DNA of 64,000 bases from Lamellibrachia satsuma (lineage: Eukaryota; Annelida; Polychaeta; Sabellida; Siboglinidae). Of this stretch, positions 8,744-17,522 are shown piece after piece. Numbering within the stretch: position 1 is the first letter of the stretch; every line of letters starts with the position of its first letter. The translations under genes and the position numbers were made by a program. The notes below the pieces were generated by a model that was given only the letters and a program-made list of their open reading frames with translations, was not told the DNA's origin and ran no database searches. The stretch lies in assembly GCA_033239005.1 (NCBI GenBank), contig BSQZ01000034.1, positions 6,627,501-6,691,500 of the forward strand, read 5' to 3'.

Positions 8744-11590
8744 TGTGTGTGTCACATATAGTTGGGTGGACAGCTATACATTTGGGGGAAGATTGTGATA
8801 TTTGTACTATTACATGGCAAATTATTGTGAATGGAAACCTGGGATATTGCTACAACAAGTATTGACAGGTGGCAGTGGAAGAACTAAACGGACGGAAACA
8901 ACAGACAGCGGAGTCTCGTTTATCCGCGCACTGTTGTCGTCAAGGGCTTTGACTGGATTAACGAAGCATGTATTCACACACCTGTGCGGATTACTACATA
9001 AACTGGTTTTCGAATAAAGAACGGAGGTTTCACCGTGGAATGATGGTAAAATGGTGATGAGTTCAGATACGTGTGGCTGTGACATACCTGCGATCTTGTC
9101 CGGCGTCAGTTGATCCGCCTGCAACACAAACGTAGTCGGAGACCTTAGTCTGAATGCTACCCTCGGTACATATGACCGGGATACTGGGCTCTCCATCACT
9201 CCCGACATATATCCCGTCTCCAGTTGTGTTCACAACGTTTACATATAACCACATTTAAGGAAAGCTGGTGGCAAACACGATTCGTTCTGCCAACAGACAC
9301 ACGGAATGTGAGAAACCAATCAACGAGTCAGTCCAGCGCAACCGCAGAGGATTTTATCGATGTCGGTTTAATCAAGATTATCAATTTTACATAAGAAGCT
9401 TTGTTGCAGGTGCATGCGAAACCTGAAGCCATTAGTCACAGGAGGTTTGGTCTTTCCATTTTTAATATATTAAAATAGATCTAGTTTACGCTATATAATA
9501 TGATTTTCAGCAAAAACGACCAGGCTTTGTACCAATGAGCTACTTTGTTTAAATATGCCGACTAATGTTAATGCAACATGTATACAGTAGAACTAACCTG
9601 GTTACCGGTCAGTGTCAGAACTATTTTCTGTTTGCATACACGATAACAAAAACAGCATGAATATCGAGCTTGTTTCGCTACGATAGACAGTTGGGATAAC
9701 AAGAGTAGACGCTGCATTTATTTGCGAACTGTGGCACTGTTTACAATAATGGATAAAGAAATATTCGAGGTGGAATCACGCATGGTTGAGAAGAAAGGCG
9801 GGGACTCGTCAACAATGCCTTATTGCTCCGCTGATTCTAATCAATGATGAACCACAACATGCTGAAGTAACGAAGACACGAACACAACATGCTGAAGTAA
9901 CGAAGACACGAACACAACATGCTGAAGTAACGAAGACACGAAGACATTTACAAACAATACGTGGCAAGAGCCAGGCAAAGGATAATCTACATCAATAGTT
10001 TAAACAACTGGCTTGGTAGACCAATCAATGACATCAACCACTGACATATTTGTGTCATGACAGCTGACGTCACTAGACACGTCACTTGAGTAGTGTGGTA
10101 TCCGATCGAACCTACCGATCGGACACCACACCAAAAGATCTCGCGAATTTGTTTCGAAATTACTCACAATGTCGCAGGTCGGTAAATGCACCGCTAGAAT
10201 ATCATTTGACTGTTTTGAGCCTGCCATAGAGACTGAGACCAGCATCCTGTTACAGTCATCGCCTGAGAAATCATGTGAGACTGTGCGCACATTTATTGAC
10301 GGTAATGTTACCCTTTTCTGAGACCTGGAGTAGTACTAGCTCATCTGAAAGAAGCTCGCTGAAGAAACCGAATCTATATAATTCTGTCCTGGATAACCAT
10401 CCACCCGTGTCGAGTCTGCCTTACTCAATAATACAACGTGTTGCAGACAAGTGATTATTCTGGTGCTGCTTAATACGTTGGCTGCTTTCAGCGGCGTCAA
10501 ACTTAGTCACGCATTAGTTTGCCATGCTGGCGCCACAGTTTATATTCGAAAAAAATGTAAGCCAAGAGGGCGAGGCCCAGTGCCCCCTCCTAAATATACC
10601 ACTCGCTGATTTCAAACACTGTTGATCAAAGCGTGGTAATACAAAGGCTCTCATAGGATCATGATCTAGGTGTGATCCCACCGTGATCCCACCGTGATCC
10701 GACTGATTCTTTGTTGGTTCAAGTCATACTTCAACATAGTTCAATGCGTGCACATCTACTTCAATTGCTCGTCCTCTTACAAATTGGGTCCCCAAGGTTC
10801 TAATATCGGCCCTAAACTGTTCTCCGTCACTGCATCTGTCAACATCATGGGCAAGAACGACTTGATGTTCTTCACAGATAACACCCAAAGTTACATCAAA
10901 GTGAAGCTTCTCTTCCAGGTGGACTTGTGGTTGTGTGACGTTTCGGGGCTGCGTTGCTGAGACCACGGGGTGGTTGGGCTCCTACTTCTTCAATTAAATG
11001 ACGACTTCGGTTCCGCCGTAACAGCTGCAGAGAATCGAGTGAGTCGATTATTTGGTAACTGTGACTCACAATGTGTGGAATGTTGACGTTCAGTTCGACC
11101 CGATGATAATGACGATGGAGATCCGTGTCACTGAGATGCACAAATCTGCTGTCTAACATCTACACTACAGTTCGAGGCTTAGACGCTACCCATCCCATGG
11201 AGCGGTTTCATGTTGACCGATGTGAATCGGCCATGCGTTAATAAGGGATATCATTGATTGTTTGATTTCATAAACATTTCGGGTATTATATTTTGCCAAC
11301 CCGCCTAATGCCTAGCACATGGGAGGGAAGTTTGAAGCACATATGCTTGTGACGTGACACTGAAACCGGATACCGCTCGTACCAAGTGCCTGTTTGTTAT
11401 AAAACCATATATTCACACACGAGGAAGGTAGGTCGTCCGGCACGTGTCTACGCACGGCTTACGCTACTCTGTTTACCAGCACACGACTGAACAAATACAT
11501 TCAAAAGAGCCTGAATAACTCAACTACGTTACCATATCACATCGGCCGATTACTTACATTTATAAATCACAGCACTTGTAAACTTACCAT
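6744..11590 (-). CDS. Calmodulin-like EF-hand calcium sensor, 5 exons, C-terminus not found
   Basis: Calmodulin-family Ca2+ sensor, expected to bind Ca2+ and target helices in the cytoplasm or at cilia. Exons on minus: 11,590-11,588 (ATG only), 9,118-9,088, 8,611-8,553, 7,753-7,669, 6,986-6,744. Phases join into one frame of about 140 codons (calmodulin is 149). It starts [11 protein letters not shown], as calmodulin does. EF1 loop [12 protein letters not shown] and EF2 loop [12 protein letters not shown] are canonical; EF3 [12 protein letters not shown] is good; EF4 reads [11 protein letters not shown], with Glu instead of Asp at position 1 and Gln at position 5, so weak binding is likely. 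An intron right after the ATG and a 31-nt second exon mirror the vertebrate calmodulin gene layout. Too divergent from calmodulin (roughly half identical by eye) to be canonical CaM; a CaM-like paralogue is the best call. The last exon was not located. Confidence 0.85.
6992..7070. repeat. 12-bp tandem repeat against the exon 5 acceptor
   Basis: About six copies of agaatgattgac-like units. On minus they read caatcattctgt and supply the polypyrimidine/branch region ending only a few bases before the acceptor of calmodulin-like exon 5. Confidence 0.8.
7669..7753 (-). CDS. Calmodulin-like gene, exon 4 (EF1 end to EF2 start)
   Basis: Acceptor ccaacag, donor GTACGA. It begins [18 protein letters not shown], parallel to ELGTVMRSLGQNPTEAEL in calmodulin, and ends in the EF2 loop after Asp-Thr-Asp with one base of Gly. 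Confidence 0.9.
8028..8490. repeat. CACTR pentanucleotide satellite tract in intron
   Basis: A 460-bp tract of ctaca/ctgca/ctaaa-type pentamers (consensus ACACT/GCACT) fills most of the intron between calmodulin-like exons 3 and 4. Its end is about 60 bp from exon 3. Open frames rich in HYTTL are repeat artefacts. Confidence 0.9.
8553..8611 (-). CDS. Calmodulin-like gene, exon 3 (EF-hand 1)
   Basis: Acceptor ctgacag, donor GTAGGT. It codes [20 protein letters not shown]: the incoming helix and the EF1 loop up to position 11, with the loop-ending Glu encoded at the start of the next exon. Confidence 0.9.
8702..8752. repeat. (GTGC)n microsatellite
   Basis: About ten gtgc tetramers flanked by gt dinucleotides, in the intron between calmodulin-like exons 2 and 3. 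An alternating purine-pyrimidine tract with Z-DNA potential. Confidence 0.9.
9088..9118 (-). CDS. Calmodulin-like gene, exon 2 (31 nt)
   Basis: Acceptor gttgcag and donor GTATGT bound a 31-nt exon coding [10 protein letters not shown] plus one base of the next Glu codon. The length and phase are the same as exon 2 of vertebrate calmodulin genes. Confidence 0.85.
9853..9947. repeat. 30-bp tandem repeat, 3 copies
   Basis: The motif caacatgctgaagtaacg recurs every 30 bp in intron 1 of the calmodulin-like gene. Confidence 0.85.
10093..10131. repeat. Inverted repeat, 16-bp arms, 7-base loop
   Basis: The left arm GTGTGGTATCCGATCG (10,093-10,108) pairs with 10,116-10,131 with a single mismatch, across a 7-base loop. 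It could form a stable hairpin or cruciform. No transposon context was recognised. Confidence 0.75.
10495..10612 (+). repeat. Dispersed ~115-bp repeat, copy 2
   Basis: The order cttagtcac-cattagttt, catgctggcgcc, aaaaaaatgtaagccaa, agggcgaggccca, tgccccctcc, taccac matches copies at 5,236 and 41,795. It lies in intron 1 of the calmodulin-like gene, about 80 bp before a reverse-transcriptase fragment. Confidence 0.6.
10690..11250 (+). mobile_element. Degenerate reverse-transcriptase fragment (Jockey-type LINE)
   Basis: The plus frame from 10,709 reads WFKSY, then [28 protein letters not shown], matching the RT stretch FKSYL...GVPQGS.LGP.LFS. It continues to [13 protein letters not shown] (normally YADDTQLYI), so the catalytic DD has become DN. 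Weaker frame-shifted similarity to LKLNDDKTEF runs to about 11,250. It is distinct from the CR1-like copy at 1,975 and is inactive. Confidence 0.65.
11588..11590 (-). CDS. Calmodulin-like gene, candidate exon 1 (start codon only)
   Basis: On minus, ATG is followed at once by a consensus donor, GTAAGT (11,587-11,582). The next exon begins in phase 0 with ADQLT, so an ATG-only coding exon is exactly what calmodulin genes have. The intron is about 2.5 kb and carries the 30-bp repeat, the hairpin, dispersed repeat copy 2 and the RT fragment. Other ATG-gt combinations could exist, so this is a candidate. Confidence 0.5.
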
Positions 11591-12095
11591 GTCCTGGCGA
11601 CAACTTCTGATTTTACTACAGTACTTGAACCTAGTATCCCAAGTAGGTGTGCATGGATGGGCGTTGTTAGCGACAATGCAGGTACCGTCAGCCGGCGAGA
11701 ACAATATGCGGGCGGGCCTGTCTACATAGCGGAAACAACGCGTGCTCCTGAAAGCCGCCTGCCGTAGATTACGGGCCCGCCCGGCCCAGTAATGCGCCCG
11801 GCTTCAATAGGATCTGCCGTCGGCAACGCCAACACGGCGAGGCGGCCTTGGACGTGCATGGTCTTGTCGTGGTCGGAGACTACAGAGCAGGTATTCGAGT
11901 GGCCGGTGTGCTTAACGGAGCAAATCCTTTCCCACGCTCTCGACTAAGCCAATACACGCAGAAGAACGATTTTAACAGGTGTTTTATTTTGGCAGCCAGT
12001 CGCTGGTAGATAGTAGACCATCTAAATGTTCGTGTAAATGTGACATGAAGAAACATTACACAAACGATACTTCCTTCCGCCATTCATTCACTCCA
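11591..12095. other. No gene; GC-rich patch upstream of the calmodulin-like ATG
   Basis: This region would hold the 5' UTR and promoter of the minus-strand calmodulin-like gene. A GC-rich patch at 11,680-11,850 contains 10-bp inverted repeats (cgggcgggcc at 11,709 and ggcccgcccg at 11,774). I see no TATA box I would defend. Confidence 0.35.
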
Positions 12096-12275
12096 TCTTC
12101 CTCACTCTTCCCTCTCCCTCCCTCCCTCCCTCCCTCCCTCCCTCCCTCCCTCCCCCTCTCTCTCTCTCTCTCTCTTGTATCTCCCATCTAACTCCCTCTC
12201 CCTCCCAAGCACTCCTTCTCTCTGCTGTCCTCTCTCCCTCACATTCCACTCCCTCTCGGTCTCCCTCCCCCGTCT
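12096..12275. repeat. (CCCT)n/(CT)n pyrimidine tract
   Basis: CCCT tetramers at about 12,112-12,155, followed by (CT)n and then degenerate CT-rich sequence. Nearly pure pyrimidine on plus. Confidence 0.9.
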
Positions 12276-13071
12276 GAGTCTTACTCCCAGATGGCTGCAT
12301 CAAACCTTTAATAAACTAATATGTCCTTATATGCTGCCACCTAGCGATTGCTTAGCCAATGTTGGGAAGTGAATTCGTATTATTCTCACAATGCGAACGA
12401 CAAACGACGCCAGATGTCGCCATCTACACGTATAACACGTACACGTATAACCTTTTGCGAGATGACTATCTGAAACATTCTGTTATAATGTTATCATTTT
12501 ATCATGCCAGATAGTCCAGGACATTTTCTTAATTACTTTCACTCGACGGAATACTGTTGAAATAATTCTGGAATATTGATCAATTACAGTATACTGTAAA
12601 CAAGCTCCGTTATTCCTGGGAACACTTAAATGTCTACACAACGCAAGATGAATCTTCTCTGTTTCCCCTTTCAGTACTTAGGAATTTTTTTCGCGAAATG
12701 TGCTATAAAGTTCCCTGTCAGATAAAACTTGCTTCGATTTATTTATATAAAATCGATGTCGCAATTTCAAATGTTCTTCCGTAAAGAAATTCTTACAACA
12801 TTAATTACAAGTAACATTTCAGTTGATCTGTTGTTGCATCGATTTTGCACGTTGGCGTTAATTTGGCATTTCTGCGTAAACAATTAGCCGCATTGCATCG
12901 TGGTAATTAGCACATTCATCGGGGAGGCATATGTACACGTTACTAGGTCATCTGTTTGTTGTCCCGATAAATAATCGCTTAGAGCGATATCTCCCATCGA
13001 TTAGACACAATGTACACAACTTGCTAGGCATCGTGCTAGAGTCCGTGCTACAGATAGAGTCCTTTCACAGC
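12276..13071. other. AT-rich spacer without recognisable features
   Basis: No open frame above background and no repeat or element recognised. Confidence 0.4.
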
Positions 13072-14395
13072 TGGCCTTGTACACTATGTCTCTCTCGGTA
13101 GCATTGCCTAGCTCATCTTATACAATGTGTCTCTATCGGTAGCATTGCCTAGCTGATCTTGTACACCATGTCTCTCTCGGTAGCATTGCCTAGCTTGTCT
13201 TGTACACTATGTCTCTCTCGATAGCAATGCCTAGCTCGTCTTGTACACCATGTCTCTCTCGGTAGCATTGCCTAGCTTGTCTTGAACACTATGTCTCTCT
13301 CGGTAGCAATGCCTAGTTCGTCTTGTACACCATGACTCTCTCTATAGCATTGCCTATCTCGTCTTGTACACCATGTCTCCCTCGGTAGAATTGCCTAGTT
13401 CGTCTTGTACACTATGTCTCTCTCGGTAGCATTGCCTAGTTCGTCTTGTACACTATGTCTCTCTCGGTAGCATTGCCTATCTCGTCTTGTACACCATGTC
13501 TCTCTCGGTAGCATTGCCTAGCTTGTCTTGAACACTATGTCTCTCTCGATAGCATTGCCTAGCTCGTCTTGTACACCATGACTCTCTCGATAGCATTGCC
13601 TAGCTCGTCTTGTACACCATGACTCTCTCGATAGCATTGCCTAGCTCGTCTTGTACACCATGACTCTCTCGATAGCATTGCCCAGCTCGTCTTGTACACC
13701 ATGTCTCTCTCGATAGCATTGCCTAGCTCGTCTTGTATACCATGTCTCTCTCGGTAGCATTGCCCAGCTCGTCTTGTACACCATGACTCTCTCGATAGCA
13801 TTGCCTAGCTCGTCTTGTACACCATGTCTCTCTCGATAGCATTGCCTAGCTCGTCTTGTACACCATGTCTCTCTCGGTAGCATTGCCTAGCTCGTCTTGT
13901 ACACCATGTCTCTCTCGGTAGCATTGCCTAGCTCGTCTTGTACACCATGTCTCTCTCGGTAGCATTGCCCAGCTCGTCTTGTACACCATGTCTCTCTCGA
14001 TAGCATTGCCCAGCTCGTCTTGTACACTATGTCTCTCTCGATAGCATTGCCTAGCTCGTCTTGTACACCATGACTCTCTCGATAGCATTGCCTAGCTCGT
14101 CTTGTACACCATGACTCTCTCGATAGCATTGCCTAGCTCGTCTTGTACACCATGACTCTCTCGATAGCATTGCCTAGCTCGTCTTGTACACCATGACTCT
14201 CTCGATAGCATTGCCTAGCTCGTCTTGTACACCATGACTCTCTCGATAGCATTGCCTAGCTCGTCTTGTACACCATGACTCTCTCGATAGCATTGCCTAG
14301 CTCGTCTTGTACACCATGTCTCTCTCGATAGCATTGCCTAGCTCGTCTTGTACACCATGTCTCTCTCGGTAGCATTGCCCAGCTCATCTTGCACA
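13072..14395. repeat. 41-bp minisatellite, ~32 copies
   Basis: The unit contains gtctctctcg(g/a)tagcattgcc and cttgtacaccatg; the period is 41 bp over 1.3 kb. The left third is more diverged; the right part (13,560-14,390) is nearly homogeneous, differing mainly at a few alternating sites (gactctctc/gtctctctc, gatag/ggtag). Identical 80-codon minus frames starting at many positions are shadows of the repeat. Confidence 0.95.
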
Positions 14396-16044
14396 TAATT
14401 AAAGGTTTTATCTCTGTTTGTGTAGAACATGTACCGTCGAAAATAGTGTGAAATGGGAATTCGCAAATGCGGCTCAAAATTGTCATTGCGCACCGCTCGC
14501 AGATTGACGCCATCTTTCTTTTTATTTCGAGCGACTAGCATGGCGACTACTCGAGTCGACGAGTTGCAAGTTGCTTTGACCGAGTCCTCGGGTGACTGGT
14601 GCTAACTTACGTAACAAATTAAACTTATTACCTTAAGACGTACCAAAGTTCTTGGACGTAACGCACACCGAGATAATGATCAAGTGATTTATGTAAATTT
14701 ATTACATGCTCACCAATAACAGCAGTAAATATATGTCAATGGTATCGCACAAGTATTAATGTTGTCGTAAACTAAACACGTTTGTTCTCAGACTCAATAT
14801 CACGATAATAACACAGTCTTGATGTAAAGTCACGTTCCTCGACCGAAACGTAATTAAATTGTTTCATGGTGTGCCGCCTGTCGAAACTAGCTGGATGTAT
14901 CGGGGCTTCAGTAACCAGGGTCGCGTCATTGCTGTTTGCAATGTAAGCGAATCACAGACGCTCAACTTCGTGTGGGGCGGGACACCTTATCGTGCGCTTC
15001 CTTCTGCAGCGAATATAGATTGGTGCACCAATTCTCATCAAACACATATCCTATATCATTTTTATTTCAAGCTAAATTCTGATCGTCTACTGCTGTATTA
15101 AATATTTATATTACATCCAATCATTCTGCAAGAATGGTTTCTCCGCTGACAAACTTCATGCTCTTTATCCGACGTTGCACGCGTACCCGACCGATCGTGC
15201 ATGCAACACCATAACTCAAACCATTCTACTATTACGTATGACATTTAAAGAAACTCCGAACTCCCAGAAAGCCACCCGTGGACGAAACCACTTCTGTTGT
15301 GTTCGTGACAATGAAGAATAACGGTATTGTATTGGTTGAGGCATCACGCCACAACGGCGTTGTTGTTCTTTGTTGACGCCTTGCTCGAGGTCCGTTGTTG
15401 AATAGCGAAGGTAACTCACGTGTCAGTGTGCGTTTCCCATTTGGCAGGAACGTAGCAGGTGTACATACCAATAGCAACGCTAACGTATTCGCACCCAGCA
15501 GACAGTAAAGACAGTTTTCCCACATTATTCAAGGTATCTTCGGTGCAGGAATAATTAGTTTTGTGTTCAGTTTCCTCCGCAAAAAAGGATGAAGTATGTA
15601 GTTCAAGGAAAATTGCCCTTGTACGGTAAAGCTACTTTGCTACACCAAGCCGTGTAGCTGAACAAACTGCACTTGTATGCCATCCAATGCTGTCAGGTGT
15701 TAATAAAAATCTACATGCATTCTATTTTCCGCTAACTAACCTACCTTTGACAACGCCCTTAACCCGGAGCTTGATGAGTAACAACAAGATGAAAGGTCGG
15801 TGAATATAATCTACTAGTAGAATGTCACGGAGGTCCCCCAACAACCGGGTCATTGTATCACAATGTTCACACAACATCGCTCTAGCATCACACAGTGGAC
15901 AAGGCGTGAATAATTTACATGGTACAACGTTCACCGACATATAATGAGCAACACTTATGAATTCATGTTTATATTCACCTTCCACTGCCATCGAACACGT
16001 ACGATTGAAAAATTGTTTTTATTTAACGAATCGATATTTGAATA
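14396..16044. other. Intergenic, no gene recognised
   Basis: Open frames reach only 97 codons. The CTCGAGTCGACGAG palindrome at about 14,551 is the only short symmetrical site noted. Confidence 0.4.
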
Positions 16045-16372
16045 ATTTAAGTACGAATGTGGCCGTCAGTACACAACAAAACCTGTATAAGTACGAATGT
16101 GGCCGTCAGTACACAACAGAACCTGTATAAGTATGAATGTGGCCGTCAGTACACAATAGAATCTGTATAAGTACGAATGTGGCCGTCAGTACACAATAGA
16201 AACTGTATAAGTACGAATGTGGCCGTCAGTACACAACAGAACCTGTATAAGTAAGAATGTGGCCGTCAGTACACAATAGAACCTATATAAATACGAATGT
16301 GGCCGTCAGTACACAATAGAACCTGTATAAGTACGAATGTGGCCGTCAGTACACAATAGAACCTGTATAAGG
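16045..16372. repeat. 40-bp minisatellite, 8 copies
   Basis: The motif gaatgtggccgtcagtacac recurs every 40 bp, with small substitutions (acaacaga/acaataga). Confidence 0.95.
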
Positions 16373-17260
16373 CTGATACAGTTCGGATTGCAAAAATACA
16401 AGTCTGTTGTGGGCAAGTGCACGTTCGAAACAGTGGATGCAAACATTACTTGAAATGTGTCCATTATCAACAGTGTCCTTTGTGGTCGGATGTTCGCTGT
16501 AACGGTTTTCTATTATTGCAATTACACAGACAACGTACTCTTTCATTTCCCATGAACCGTCCAACATAATGACAACGTAGTTCACTGTAATATCCAACAA
16601 CATCACCGAGTATTATTTTGAAACATCCCGTGTTTCTCAATAAGAATTCCACGAAGAAACATCTCTGCCAGGCCCTAATGAAATATACGCACCTGAAATA
16701 TTCATCACATATGTACACTAACTACATTAAGCACGTGGTCCTGGTTGTTTTCGCGAAACCAACTACGTAACGTCGTATATAGGAAGTGTCCCGTGTATCA
16801 GCTGCAACTAACAAATCATTCGTCGTAACATATTGAGCGTGAAAATTAACAATCCATGTTTTACACGAGCACAGTTCAATGCGACACACTTAATATTATC
16901 TCAGAACAAAACCAGGTTCGCTTCATGTATACCCCACATATTTAAATAGCTCAATGAACACTCCGAGCCCTGACGTGCACCTTTCGTATCTACCGATTGC
17001 ACAATCCGATTTGGTTAATCGTTTCTGACACATATTAAGAAAGGACGTATGTGATAATCATAGCAATAGTTACATACCCACATTGTCATGCCACAGTTAC
17101 CCAACAACGAACAATATGTGAACATAATTAAAGAACATACTACAATCATACTGAACCGAAAAATGCTTAGGGACTTCAAATCTGGCAACCCGTACGTGCC
17201 CAAGACGACTCCAGCTAAATAAATAGCTAACTGCTTATGAGGTCGAATTATCAGTTGAAC
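16373..17260. other. 3' flank of the PLCXD gene
   Basis: AT-rich sequence downstream of the PLCXD stop codon on minus. No coding signal recognised; the poly(A) site could not be placed with confidence. Confidence 0.4.
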
Positions 17261-17522
17261 TCAAACGTCTGTCACTGTTTTCTTGGCGTTATTCAGTCGG
17301 ATGATGATACCAACGACGTCGCCCATCCCGGCAAAGTCCACTGCAACAACGTTCAACAGAGGTCGACACCGGAGCCATCTAGTGAGCGCTGGCGTCGTCT
17401 CGTGTGACGTCAGTTCCCGCATCGATCGGTGCTGAAATTCGCCGAACACCATGCTCATGTCGGGGCACAGCACCGCACGCGTCACGTGCAGCCGGCCGTT
17501 ATCTCGCGAGACGATCTCGCCG
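17261..17522 (-). CDS. PLCXD-like gene, exon 6 and stop
   Basis: Acceptor cactacag. Codes GEIVSRDNGRLHVTRAVLCP, then LTRWLRCRPLLNVVAVDF and a C-terminal IIIRLNNAKK before TGA at 17,263-17,261. The order fits the end of PLCXD proteins. Confidence 0.85.
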
